DNA from: Callaeas wilsoni
Taxonomy: Eukaryota > Chordata > Aves > Passeriformes > Callaeidae
Assembly: GCA_013398955.1 (NCBI GenBank)
Contig: VWPU01012204.1
Span: 1 to 64,000 of the forward strand
Direction: 5' to 3'
Length of the DNA: 64,000 nucleotides
Shown: positions 35,701 to 48,700 of the stretch, in pieces
Layout: every line of letters begins with the position of its first letter
How positions within the stretch are numbered: the stretch's first letter is position 1
The notes under the pieces: generated by a model
Told to the model about the DNA's origin: nothing
Database searches by the model: none
What the model saw: the letters and a program-made list of their open reading frames with translations, nothing else
Made by a program: the position numbers and the translations under genes

Positions 35701-38700
35701 TATGCAAACAATTATATGCTTTCTACGCTGACATGGAAAATGCACTCATTGCTGTCTGCTGGGAGAAAGGAGAAGCAGAGAGGAAGGAGGAACCCCCTCG
35801 CCTCCCTCACGTGTCAAGAGAAAGCTGGACACAAAAACGAGGTGGTTTGATTTCAGCGGATCCCCAAGAATTTGCTCTTCCCAAAAGGGCTCTTGAGGTA
35901 ACTTGACCAACAGCCATCAAGTGAAGATGAGCTTTTTCTTGCCCCGCCTGGGCAGAGAATACACAATGGGCAGCCAAACCTTTTATACAGAGAGGCTTTT
36001 GCTGTGGTCTCCACCCGCATGCCCCTTGTTCTCCCCCTTTCTTTTTCCAGCTGGAACAAGCCCCCACCATCAGGTACTTATGGTTTCCTGACCTTCATCT
36101 CTCTAGGTGAAGCACTGGGGGCTGTCCCCAGCCCGACCATCCCCCTCGGGGTGATCAGACTCCCCAACACTCCCCAGCCACCATCCCCACAGCCCCGGTG
36201 CCGTGTCTCCTGTGGGGAACACCTATCCCTCGGCTGCCCTGCTCAGACCCAGACACAGGTCTCGCTCTGCCCTTGTGCCTGGGATGCTGAGGCCATTTGC
36301 CAAGGTGGTGGGTCATTTCCAGAGGGCAGGGGTTTTCCTGCTCAGTCCCTTTTCCTGGCTGAGTGTCAGTCGGAGCACCAGAAACACTGGGACACGGATG
36401 TGCGCACACCGTGAGGCGTCCAGGCCTCCACAAGAGAGACAACAGCACACACACAATTCTCTGCCTCCTTCAGAGAGCATCAGAGGAACCTACAAGGGCA
36501 GCTGTAATTACATCTAAATCCCCACAAAGGCAGGACTCTGTTTCACTTGCGGCTGGAGAAAGGACCATCTGTTTTATGAAGGTACTACTAGGCTCTTTTT
36601 TCATTTTCTTTTTTATCCCAATTATGCTCTTTTCCTCCCCTTCCTCCCTAAATGGAAGCATTGCCTTGGTAATATCAAGAGTCTTAAAAAAAGATTATCT
36701 TTTCAAATGAGAGAGTCTTTAAAGTGGGATTATACCTTACAAGAGCGAACTAGTCTTTCCATCAATTCAGGAGGATACACTTACAACTTCATTAGTCTGG
36801 AAGAGCCTACACTTACCGGGCAACAAATGAGAAGCATTTAGAGGAAGTGCCTCCAGCCTCTCCTTGGCTGAGCACCCCAGAACTGCCCTCTGGTGCTCCT
36901 CCAGAGCTCCAGACCTGCTCCAGACCTGCCAGAGGAGGAAGAAGGGTGTGGTCCTGGTTTCAGAGGTGCCACCAGCCAGCAGGAGGCTGAGGATGGACAG
37001 GCCAGCTGGCAGGAAGGGGACCATGACACAGCAATCTGGAGGGGCTTTTAAACTATTTCTCCTCTTGCAACCCCTCCTAGCTCTGTTTTCTACAGCAAAA
37101 TCCTGTGTCATCAAAAGGTCGGCTTGTCAGGGTGGTGCTTGCATTGCCGACGTTACAGCTACAGCTGGAGACAGAAAAAGAGCACCCCAGAGATGTTCTC
37201 CCATCAAGGCCTTATTTAACACCTTCCACTTTTACATCAAATGTCACTCACCTCATCACCCTATCCCCCCTCCTGCTGCCCTGCCTTCCAAGATGGAAAA
37301 ACAAGAAGGCAGTATTCCTGTCCTCAAGGAAAGTCCCTCTGTGTGAAGGGCTGATCCCTGAGGAAGCCAGACATGACACACATCGTGTACAGCCCCCGCC
37401 TGCTCTCGGCCGGGCTGGAGCTGGAGAAGGGTCACATCGTCACAAGAACCTCCCACTGCATGTTGCTTCTCACCGAGCAAATTCCAGAGATCCCGGGAAA
37501 AGCACGTGTGCAGACCAGGGCCGGGAGCTCACATCCTTCCTCCTCTGGCAGCTGTGGATGCACTCTTGGGATGAGGGACCCACCTGCACCTTACTGGCTC
37601 CAGGACAGGCTCCCACACAGGGGCATCGGCCACTTTCAGCTGCTGGGCCCAAGTATTTACTGTGTGCTGCTGCCTGTGCCCTGACTTACATGAAATCCAT
37701 CAATTCCATCCCATCCCAACACACGATTACGAGGGCACTTCATCAAAACCACAGCGATCCCTTGTTGCCTGCTGCACAGACACCTGGGGAGGACAGTGCT
37801 GATTCCTATGATCCGCTCTGGAAACTTGCTCCTCAGCTCTGACTGGGACCTTCCTGAGCGACAGGAAAAATGCCAATGCTTAAACTTCAGGCACTTCATA
37901 TTGTAAATTCACAGTCTGACTCCACTTCCTAACAAGGCACATACAGGCTGCAATAAGAAGTGGCCTAGAGCCCCTGAAAGCGTCAATATAGGGAAAATCC
38001 ACTCGCACGACACGTGGCTTTTAGTTTAATGGCTGCAAGGAGAAAAGACACGTTTAGAGCAAAGTCAGGGAGGATGGCAAGCATCTCCTTGCGTTTCATC
38101 GGGCTGCAGACAAGCACTGTGCCACTGAGGATGCTGAGCCAGAGGCCTGGCAAAGGCACAGGCAGCAGGAAGAGCCAGGCAGCCCAGAGAAGGACAGGAA
38201 CCAGCTCGGGCTGTGAGCTGCTCCTGGCGATTCATCCTGTCAGGAGGAGGCTTCCCTCAGCCACGCAGCGATCCAGGCTAATTTCCTCTGCTGACCTATA
38301 CACCGCTGTGTCACACTCGGGGAACACACGCCAGACACTTTCACAGAGCTTTGGGGAGGTTTAGCCAGAAGGGCAATGGATTTTAGCGGCAATCGCACTG
38401 CTAAATACCACGTTTCCCTTGGTGGCATAACCTTTGCATAACTGTTACACTTCCCTGCCGTGAATAATCTGCAAACAGCCTTAAAAAGGCCTCTCATCTC
38501 CCCTGCACGAACCATTTCAGGGGCACACCTACTAAGGGACCCTGTGCCCCCCGTCCCCGCGCAGTCTCCGATGGCGTTATTTCCAGGCGTCATTCCAGCC
38601 ACTCGGAGGCCCAAGCACAGCACCTCTCTCTGCCTCGTCACTGGGCAGAACCAGGGCGAGCATCCAGCGGGGATCCAGGGACGTGTGAGCACGGCAACTG

Positions 38701-38754
38701 CAAGTCCCGTCAGCAGGGGAAACTCTGGGTGTCTGCAAAAGACCGAGGGCACGA

Positions 38755-39300
38755 CACAGCACTGCGCACTGCCAAGCTCCGGGGCACGCGGCCGCGGCAC
38801 TTGGCTGCCGCGCGGAGCGCGGGGAAACGGGCACGAAACAGTGAATCCTGTGGCTGCAGTGGTCTGGGAGAAGGGGATTGCCGAGAGCCAGGCAAGGCAC
38901 GCCTGTGCATGCTAACAACCCGCCGGACAGCAGGGCCCTCCAGCGCGCCCGGGCGCCGTCAGAGGAGAAGCGCCATGGAAAGGCAAAAGGGTTTCTCGGG
39001 AGCTTGGAGCGCATCCATCCCCGGGAGCTGCAGGTGGCTGAACGCCAGCCGCGCCATCGGCCAGGCCAGCCCGGAGCGCTGCCCGCGGCGCAGCCGGCGA
39101 GGCTGGGCCAGACAGGCTGTGCCCACAGGGCTGCCCACGGGTGCGCGGCATGCCCAGCTCCCGGCCCAGCTCTGCTCTCGCTGCACTCACTGGCGAGACC
39201 GGCATCGGCCTCAGCAGCACTCACTCCCCACCCAACGCCTCCAGCACGCACGCTGGCACAGCAGCCGGCTGCTCTGCCGCGCCCTGCCCAGCCACACGCG
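38755..39300. promoter_or_regulatory. CpG island-like block in the large upstream intron
   Basis: This is the strongest CpG-rich stretch of the window, with gcacgcggccgcggcacttg, ctgccgcgcggagcgcgggg and gcgctgcccgcggcgcagcc. It carries overlapping open frames on both strands, as expected from GC-rich DNA, but none shows a known family. It might be an alternative promoter or an intragenic island. Confidence 0.4.
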
Positions 39301-40294
39301 CACCAGGGGATGCTCCACAGCTTTGTGCTCACGGGTTCACACTCGAGGCTCTTCCTTGGGCATTACACCCCTCTTACCCCCACCAAGGGAAGGGGAGGAC
39401 AAACCACAGCGAGCACAGCCGTGATACCCCAGACAAGAACGCAGCAGTCAACAAAGAGGTCCCTACTCAGACAGGTTTTGTTGGTGAAGGAAGGAAAAGA
39501 TGTACAACATTTTATCTACACACTGCTGTCGGCATCTCCGGGGCTAAACTAGATTTCCTAAAGCAGCAGAGTTCACTGTCACACAGGTGAGATGCAGGGG
39601 CATTTCAGAGAAAACAAGATGACAACACCACGGTGCTCGGCAATCTCCTGCTCTGCCTCCCGAAAGAGCCTGAGTTTTTAGAGACTTTAAAAGCCACTGT
39701 ACATCCAGTGCATTTGGCTTGCCAGGAAGCAGAGTGGATGCAGAGGGAAGGCAGAGGCAAGGAATCACAAACAGCAAGGCAGTTGTGCCCCTCTGTGAGC
39801 AGACTGAGGCGCCAGGGCACAAATCAGGCCTGGCAGGAGACAGCGCACGCACCAGCATCTTCCAGTGCTGCCTCCTGCCAGCTCTGAGCCGCTGCTAATT
39901 CCACCAGATGCCCCCCCGGCTTGATAGGCATCCTTTTTACTCTACAGCCGAAGACACAAAACCTGGACACAGGAGACGTTCAAAATGCAGCTCGTTTCCT
40001 TCCCCCGGTTATCATTCCACATCAGTCAGACAGAAATAATTACTAGAGGGTAACAGGGTTGAGAAGAGACTTGCTGAGAAAGGATATGGCAAACCAATCC
40101 CATCATTCTGCAGGAAGGGGCAGCGCAGTTTGCCCCTGCTCCTGCACCTGTGTGCTGGCAAAGGGGGGTCTGCTCACCTTTGGGGGGTTCTGCTCAAGTC
40201 CAGGCAGCCTGCGTAACCCCAGTGCAGAGCCACAGCCTCACTGCCCTCTGCACAGCCCAAGCCTTGCCCCTCCTGCAACCCAGGCAGCAAATTT

Positions 40295-40309
40295 AAAAAA
40301 AAAAAAAAA
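40295..40309. repeat. A15 homopolymer
   Basis: This is an uninterrupted poly-A run followed by a pyrimidine-rich stretch (ttctcttcttcctttctgcc). No processed pseudogene body was recognised in front of it. Confidence 0.85.
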
Positions 40310-41740
40310 TTCTCTTCTTCCTTTCTGCCTCCTGACACACTCTTTCCTCCTTCTCACAGCTGCAGGATGCCAGCTGCTCCACTGAGGTGCCTCTGCTGAT
40401 GCCTGGGGAAGGAGAGTGTCCCTCCACCTCCCTCCTGCCCGGGGTGCACAGCTGCCACTGCCCACAGTACGGTAGCTTGAGAAGGGAAAAAGCCCCAAAT
40501 AACAGAGGCAACGGCCGCCAGTCCTGACCCCCTCCCCTGCGCTCAGGGCTGCCTTCAGGAAGTTCACGGGGTGAGGAACACTCAGCATCCCAAACACGCT
40601 ACAGGTTGGGTTTGCAATGAAAGGCAGCCTCAGCCCTTCCAGGAGACATGCTGCACGGCAAACATGATACAGAAACCCCCACACGTGGAACTGGATCCGT
40701 GCTGCTGTAACCCAGGATGAGCGCAGAACTACTTACACAGGGCACAGGTAAAGACATAATTACCGAAATTAGCTGGGGACAACACCTGCAGGAAAGCAGT
40801 TTCTCTAGTGACTCCAGGCTACATTTTTTCAGTGCACACAGAAACCCTTGCACCGTCTCTCTAGATCACTTCAGCATCAACTTCCGGAGATAACCACAAA
40901 CACCTCCAAAACAGGAATATCGGGAGCAGTATCACCCTCACCAGAGTGTAAACATCAACGACAACAAACTGTAAGAAGGCTGTTGAAACACACACAGCCC
41001 TAAATGACAGCAAAACCCCAGAGACCCTTGAAAACAGCCCCAGCACCACTGCTGGCCATCCCCAGGCTCTGCTGGAACCATGGCACTGTAGAACAGGAGA
41101 TCCATTACAGGAATGAGCGCTGTCCTACAGGATGACACAGCCCTAAACCCGGCACCAACGCTCAATAACCTGCCACGTGGAAGTGCTTCTTATGGCCTGG
41201 TCAAAAAGTGAAATATCGCATGGATATCATCAGGCACCCAACGCTAGGGATTGACAGTACCTCTGCTGTGGGCCCTGACAGAACAACCACAGCCACAATT
41301 CCAAGGAAGGTTTAGCAAGGCAAAATATCACCAAAGAGCAGCTGAATATTAAGTAATGACACTGGAAGCCACAGCTCTTCACCCAGGAAAATCCTCCTGG
41401 CTATTCTGCGGAACACGACAAACGCGGCCAGATATAGTATCTGCTTTATTTCTCTGCACTGTTAGTTCCCAGCAGCAAACAGGAGAGGAAAGCAGCGCTG
41501 GGTAGAGGAGCCTGCCAGCTCTGACCCTCCGGCCCTTTCCTGAAGGAGGCACAGAAGCTCCTGAGCCGGAAAACAGGAATGTTTCTGGGTCATGGACCCA
41601 AACATCCCCTTCCAACAGACAGCACAGCTGGACGAAGCCGCATCTCCCTGCCCCAGCTCTGGGTAACTCGTCCCCCCTCTTCTCAGCCCCAGGCACGCTC
41701 CAGCTCCCACTGCTCCAGCCCCAGAGAAACACCATGTAAT

Positions 41741-41796
41741 TGTGGTTGGACCTTCAAAGCTCTCCTCCAGCCCGAACGACTTCACGATTCCACGAT
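41741..41796 (+). mobile_element. Short CR1-like 3' terminus, plus strand
   Basis: The sequence tgtggttggaccttcaaagc, tctcctccagcccgaacgac, then ttcacgattccacga resembles the last 55 bp of CR1. The sequence before it is not recognisable as CR1. Confidence 0.5.
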
Positions 41797-44700
41797 AATC
41801 AACACGACAGAACAGAAACCTGCCGTGTAACAGCAGCGACCACGCTGACCCAGCACACCCCCGCCGACCACCTGGACACAGAGCCAAGGAGGCAGACCGG
41901 GGTGGCAGGAGCGGGAGGGTACGAGCCCCGCAGCCGCGGTGCTGGCCGGGACCGGCGCACGCCCGCGATCCTTCAAAAACCAGCTCCAAAATGATGGATG
42001 GCAGCGCGGCGCACGGGGGCACGCGGCAGCTGCTGGCAGCTGCAAATTCGGGATTGGGCAAGAAGTGGCAAAGTATTTGGATCACAAATACTAATTTGTT
42101 CCACCTCTAAGGCTCCTTTCCATGAGATTTCCCAAAACTACTGCGAAGAGCTGACTAATCCTCTCACGGCACAGGCATCACCCCGTCACTTCGCTGAGCG
42201 GCACGGAGGTGCAGGGGGCTGAAGTGACTCGCCAGATACCGAGGCGGCGCGGAACCCAGGGGCTGCCTTTCACACTCGCAGACTGAAATACTTTCTCACA
42301 TTTCCACCAGGCTCAGCATCACACCAGAAGCCACCCCACCCCTTCCAAACCCCAATAAAAAGCCTTCAAGCCTGATTTTATGGGACTCGAACCATACAGC
42401 TTTTATGGAAAACTAAATGGTTTTTGTTAAATGCCTCCCTCCTGTCTCCAAAAGCTGCGATTTTATTCAGCTCTCTGCTGAGAATTTCCCTATCATAATT
42501 TGGCTCAGCCAGAGCAAACCAAAACCGAGGGAAGTTTTTCTGCTGACTGCTTTTAATATACCTGAAGCCCTAAATACACAGGGCTGGCTGGTTTCTAGGA
42601 CAACGGTGCGAGCTGGGAGTAACACAGCTTCAGAAGTCTGGACCCCTTGGAGGGGACCTGGACATGGAACACAGCTCCGTCTTTGAGGGACAGAGGATCT
42701 GACCCATCCCAGCGCTCGGTTACTTCCATGGGAATCTGGGCTGTACCCTTCAGCTTGCCGTCAATGCCATAATTTAGTGTCGAGACCGAGAGCAGGATCT
42801 GACTCCCCTGAACTATTTAAAGTCATCTCCATTTATACGGAGTGACTGGATGGACGGAAGCTCCCTGCCCCACTGTTAACCGAACCGGAGCAGGAACATC
42901 CCTCTGCAAGGAGTTTGCCCCTGCCAGCGCTCGGGCAGGGAAGCACGTTTTCCCTCCTCCCTTCCCACGCCTGGCTTTTCCCTGGCCCACTGTGCAGGTG
43001 TCTGCAGGTGGCTGGGACAGAGCCACGGATCCCACACAGCAAACACTCTTCCCAAAGGGCACGCTGACACTGTGCCACAGCCACGAAAACAGGACACGCT
43101 GTGCGCTTTTCCCACAGCAAGGCTCCGTCGATCGGTGAAGCAGAATGTTTTTGCCCCAGCCACGGGGAAAGAATTAATCTGTAAAGCAGCACACCCTTGC
43201 ACGATGCCTGGGGAGAGCACTGCCATCCCCGCCCAGTGCATTTTCCGATTAGTTTCCTGAAGGGCTTCCCAGCTCGTGGCAGCTCAGCCCGGCACGGGGT
43301 GGCTTTTCCTGCGCAGGATGAGGCTCTCTGGCACTCCACCACAGCCGCCTGCTTTCCATCCAAGCGCTACAGAGGCCAAGTTTTCCTTTCTGAACTGTTT
43401 GATATACGCAGCTGGAGCTCTAATATGTGGACAGGATCCCCAGGGAGGGTTTGTGGTTGGCTGGGAACATTTCCTAAGGTGTTTTTGAAATCTCTTTTAA
43501 CTCCGAGATTTTTCCCTCTTCCCCGTCGTTCCTCTTATTGCTGCCAAGCTGAAACATAATGAGTTCATTTAAACTGGAAGTGGAAAGGCTTGCAAGGGAT
43601 CCGTGAAGCTTTAGCTGTTCCCATGTCAGGGACAAAGGTGAGCAGGTCTGGCCGAAACGTCTCTAACAACCAGGTGTGTTTAGAACAGAAGAAGGAACCA
43701 ACCAAACTCCCTAACACTGAAATTTGCATTTAACCAGTATTTCGGTGCTTGTCAAGCTCCCCAGGGAGGCTTTACCCGAGCTGACCTTTGATGATCTCCC
43801 TGGCACCAGGCCATGGAGGGAATCCCCAGACTCTCTGCTAGGGTCCCATCACTCACAGCAAAAAAGCCATCAGCTCATAAACGCCGGAGGAACACCAGGA
43901 ATACAAAAGCAGTCCCAATTCACACCTCTGTCTGCTCCTTTCCTGCCTACTGTGCAATTTACAGTTCTGCCCTTACTGCCTGGCCACCCTCACCTGCCAC
44001 AGGAGCGCACAGCCAGCAGCAGCAATCCGCCTTTTCCCGTCACCTCACAGACATGACGGGGATTTGCTAATCCCCCGATTCCCTCGGAGGCAGCCACTCC
44101 TGCTCACTGTCTTTTCCAGGTTAGACCCTTCCCCACCCAGAAGAGGCCACGATACTCCATGGGGACAGAAAAACCACAGGGTTAACATCCCTGCTGCTCC
44201 AGAAGGAGTCAGGAGGCTTCGGCCGAGATCCAACCATGCCGTGCTGGGCTGGGCACAGACAGCAGGATCGACTTGCACCTTCCTGGTGAGCAAATCACTC
44301 GTGCAAAAGGGCTCTCCCTGCCTCACCCAGCTGCCTGGTGGCAGATCTGGAACAATTAGCTCCAAAATTCCCGCTCTGCTCGCTGATTTTGGCTGCCAGT
44401 CCTACATCTGATGTGGCCTGTGTGACACAAAAAGGCACCCCAGCTCCCCGGGATTTTAGATGGCTAACACTCATTGTGTTGGCATTGAACTTCAGTGGGC
44501 TGCAGAGACCAAACGTTCAGATTCACTTAAACCAAAAGGTTTAAATTCATTTAAAAAGCACATTAGACTAACTCATGGGAGACAGGTCCTGTCGGTGCCT
44601 ATCAGACTCCTCAATTCAGATGGAACTGCAGAAGAGCAACTGGCTCTGCTGGAGCTGGGATAGCAGGTAAAACCAACCTCTGGCCTGGCCCACTGCAGAA

Positions 44701-46410
44701 ACTCTCTATACCTCCTAAATTATACCAAGGCACTCACCTGCAGCACTTTCTCTGCGGGGCGAGATCCAAAAATAGCCAGATTCTGCATACAACGCCTTCT
44801 GAGCTGGCATCCAGGGATGGCAAAGGTCAAGAGCGCTTTGTTTTGGCACTGCTCAAACAAGCCTGCCCCTTTCCAGAGAGGGCAGCCAGACCAAAGATCC
44901 TATTTCCAACACCAGCCACGAAGTTTATGTTTCACCTCCATCCTTGGCAGCTGCTTGCAGTTTTTACTGTTTACCCTCCTATGTATTCCAAAAACAATAC
45001 AACGTGCTCAACAAAGATATGTCAGGAGAACGCAGCACACAAAATAATATCAGCAGGCAGGTCACTGGAAGTTTAGTGGCTGGATGCCAATCAGATAACG
45101 ATTTGCAAGCTGTTTCTCAACACGTGGGTGAGCACATGGGACCCTGGACTGCAAGCAAAAGGCGTGCTTTTTCTTGGAGATGAAGCACTCTCAGCACACA
45201 AAGGTACCAGCCCACGAGTGATGGGGTTACTTGAAGCTGCGCTCAGCTTTTTTGGCTCATGGCAGTTCATCAAACAGAAGAGAAAGGCGTTCCCACCTGA
45301 GCGCTGAGCTCCCAGCGCTCTCTCCTGGTGCCCCAGGAATGCACTCAGCTTCGGAAGGAAACACGGCAGAGCATCCCTGAGACCCCTGAGCTCCCGAGGC
45401 AGGGACACCTCCACCCGAGCACGCTGCTCCACTGGGGCTCCAGGCTGGCACCTCCCCGAACACGTCCCTGCAGTCTTGTAAAGCATTTCTGCGTCACACT
45501 GGATTTGAGCTGGGACCTCACCGGTCCCAGTTTGGGGCTGGTCTGGTTTTCCCTCTCAATCCTTTCTAGGAAGCTCTTCCACACCACCCATTTGTGTCCA
45601 GAAATTCCTTGTTTCCAGCCTGTGTTTATTCACTGCCCATTCCTATCCCCTGTTCTAGAGCCAGCCCTGTCTACCAGTTTAGTGCTAACCCCTGGGTATG
45701 CACAGGTGGCACTCTGTTTTTCTTACTTACTGCACCAAACAAGACCAAGGTGTTGTTTTCGTGTTTTGAGCCTCCACAGTCCCCTGATTATCCCAGTATT
45801 TCACATTTACCTGCTCCAGCCTGACTTACTTCCTCAGGGTGCTGACACTGTTGCAGTGAGCAGTCCTAACAAGCTCTCAGTAGGGCTGTGGGCTGGAGCA
45901 GGAACATTTTCTGATCCCTGCTGGAGAGGCTTCATGTGCCAGAGCTCAGGAACTGTGCTGTGAATCCCCTCTCACAGCTATGGCTGCTGTGCTCATCCTC
46001 ATGCCAGCCCGGCTCTCCTCCATCCCGACTCGCAGCTGCTCGCCTTCCAACCCCTGCACACAAACCACCAGCAAACACACGAGAAACGACCTGTCCCAAG
46101 ACCCAAATCTGGATGAACTCCTCCACTAAATTGTTTCCAAGCTGCCTGCTTCTGCAGGAGCATAAAATTTTAGGGCCATGGAGTCGGGCAGCGCAAATCC
46201 TACCTGAGGGATTCGTCTGCTCCCTCGGTGGTTTCCCAAAGGGCTTAGGAACGGCACGGACTCACCCCGTGCGTCCTCTCCCTACTTCGCGAGTCCTTAA
46301 GACCTCGGAGTGCGCTTTACCCAACGAGTTCCACTTCACAGGGACCCTCTCCCCGTGCTGTGGGAAGAGGCTGGGGAAATGGGATCGTGCTCCAGAGCCA
46401 CCCAAGCTCG

Positions 46411-46711
46411 GTGACGGCGGCACGGGCCCAAGAGCCACCACCGGAGCGAGCACTTTGGCCACGCGCCGTGTCCGGCGCGCACGAGGAGCCGACGCCTGCA
46501 CGCCAGGAGAACCGGCTCAGAGCACGGCCCAGCCGAGCTGTCCTCTCTCCGATCCNTGGTGACGGCGGCATGGGCCCAAGAGCCCAAGAGCCACCACCGG
46601 AGCGAGCACTTTGGCCACGCGCCGTGTCCGGCGCGCACGAGGAGCCGACGCCTGCACGCCAGGAGAACCGGCTCAGAGCACGGCCCAGCCGAGCTGTCCT
46701 CTCTCCGATCC
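46411..46711. repeat. Direct duplication of a GC-rich segment around a single N (46556)
   Basis: 46411-46555 and 46559-46711 are the same sequence (gtgacggcgg through ctctccgatcc), except that the right copy has cat for cac and an extra 9 nt (gcccaagag). The copies meet at the N, which suggests two uncollapsed contig ends or haplotypes rather than a true duplication. Confidence 0.8.
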
Positions 46712-46996
46712 ATCACAAACACAGCGGTGGGGACTGAGAAATCAGCAGAGGCCGCACAACACTGCCGAGCACGTGCGGGCTGCAACAGAAGCCACCCGGC
46801 TCTGCACCGAGCTCCTCCTTCTCCTGCTCCTGTCACCAGTGAAGAACTGCTTCAGCAAAGTGCACAGACCTCACAGGCAGCAGAGGACACCAGGAAAGAG
46901 CTGGCACAGGATGACGGGCTCCTGGAGGGGTGGAGAGTGGCTCCTAAAAGGGTGCATTGGAAAGGTTACAGCTGACCTCTGTCTTACTGAACATAC

Positions 46997-47828
46997 CCAT
47001 CCTTCCTGCTCAATAAGGCCATTATTTCTGGTTACAATTCTTGAATTGCAACATTTTTCACTCCTTCTAAAAAACCCCATACCCATGCTTTCTGCTCAAC
47101 AAGGTGGATGCTATTATTTGTGGTTACAATTATTGAATCGCAACATTTTTGATTCCTTAAAAAGAAAAAAAATACCTATCCTCCTGCTCAACGAGGTGGA
47201 TGCTATTATTTGTGGTTACAATTATTGAATCGCAACATTTTTGATTCCTTAAAAAGAAAAAAAATACCTATCCTCCTGCTCAACGAGGTGGATGCTATTA
47301 TTTGTGGTTACAATTATTGAATCGCAACATTTTTGATTCCTTAAAAAGAAAAAAAATACCTATCCTCCTGCTCAACGAGGTGGATGCTATTATTTGTGGT
47401 TACAATTATTGAATTGCAGCATTTTGGACTCCTTATAAAAAGAAAAATACCTATCCTCCTGCTCAANCCTCATACCCATCCTCCTGCTCAATAAGGTGGA
47501 TGCCATTATTTTTGGTTCCAATTATTGAATTGCAGCATTTTGGACTCCTTATAAAAAGCAAAATACCTATCCTCCTGCTCAACGAGGTGGATGCCATTAT
47601 TTTTGGTTCCAATTATTGAATTGCAGCATTTTTGACTCCTTAAAAAGAAAAAAAATACCTATCCTCCTGCTCAACAAGGTGGATGCCATTATTTTTGGTT
47701 ACAATTACTGAATTGCACCATTTATGACTCCTTAAAAAACCCCACACCTATCCTCCTGCTCAACAAGGTGGATGCCATTATTTTTGGTTACAATTATTGA
47801 ATTGCAACATTTTTGACCCCTTAAAAAA
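46997..47828. repeat. AT-rich tandem array, unit about 89-92 bp, nine to ten copies
   Basis: Each unit holds ctcctgctcaacgaggtgga, then tgctattatttgtggttaca, then attattgaat(c/t)gcaaca, followed by an A-rich stretch. Unit starts fall near 47003, 47091, 47181, 47273, 47365, 47456, 47481, 47572, 47664 and 47753. The units at 47181 and 47273 are identical over 92 bp, and the outer ones are diverged. A single N at 47467 interrupts the array between two incomplete units, so the true copy number is uncertain. Confidence 0.92.
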
Positions 47829-48114
47829 GGCAGCCTGATCTTCCCTAACCATAATATTTGCAGAAAAGAAGGGCTGCAGCCTTCTTGCTACCTGCACAGG
47901 TAACTCCCTCACTGGAGGCAATAATGGGAATTTCTTGTTAGCAAAACAAAATTTTGTATGTGGNAAACCTCTTAAAAAAGGCAGCCTGATCTTCCCTAAC
48001 CATAATATTTGCAGAAAAGAAGGGCTGCAGCCTTCTTGCTACCTGCACAGGTAACTCCCTCACTGGAGGCAATAATGGGAATTTCTTGTTAGCAAAACAA
48101 AATTTTGTATGTGG
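47821..48114. repeat. Exact 143-bp direct duplication around a single N (47964), probable assembly joint
   Basis: 47821-47963 and 47972-48114 are identical (ttaaaaaaggcagcctgatc through attttgtatgtgg). Between them stand only the N and aaacctc. Confidence 0.85.
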
Positions 48115-48450
48115 ACTCTAATGAGATTAGTTAAGTAAAAAGGGAGGGTCTAATAATTTTTCCTTAAAATAACTGTTGTCTTCAATACATAGTTACAGGT
48201 AAAAGACAAACAGATTAGGAGATTAACTCTCCAGAGGCAGAAAAATGCCATCTGGTTTATGAATCATTTTAGGTATGACACTCTTCTTGCAGATGATACA
48301 TCTTTTGACATACACAAACGTGTTTTGCTGACATAAATAAATAAATGTAATACAAATCATGCTTAAAAGCTGCCTTCCCTCAGAGAAGACTCCATAAACC
48401 CCCAAAGCTGCAACAGAACCCTTTGTTCCTTAATCAGGGCTAAGGGGTGA

Positions 48451-48700
48451 TGGTTTTAAGCTGAAGGAGGGTGCGTTAATGTCAGATATTAGAAGAAAGT
48501 TCTCTGCAATGAGGATGGTGAAGCCCTGGCACAGGGTGCCCGGAGAAGCTGTGGCTGCCCCTGGAGGCCTGGCAGTGTCCAAGGCCAGGCTGGAGGGGGC
48601 TCGGAGGAACCTGGGACAGTGGGAGGTGTCCCTGCCATGGCAGGGGGTGGAATGAGGTGAGCTTTAAGGTCCCTTCCAACCCAAAGCATCTGGGATTCTA
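48451..48700 (+). mobile_element. CR1 LINE 3' end, plus strand
   Basis: The order is agaagaaagttctctgcaat, aagccctggcacagggtgcc, cggagaagctgtggctgccc, gaacctgggacagtgggagg, aaggtcccttccaacccaaa and a terminal gggattcta. It is a well preserved avian CR1 3' end, antisense to SLC24A3. Confidence 0.95.

Noticed and set aside
37105..37842. 245-codon open frame on the plus strand
   Set aside because: No family motif and no splice or start context. It sits in ordinary intron sequence and is most likely chance.
38577..39332. 251-codon minus-strand frame and overlapping plus-strand frames
   Set aside because: Long frames on both strands arise here from a CpG-rich block with few stop codons. The Ala/Gly/Trp/Arg-rich translation matches nothing known, including the N-terminus of SLC24A3.
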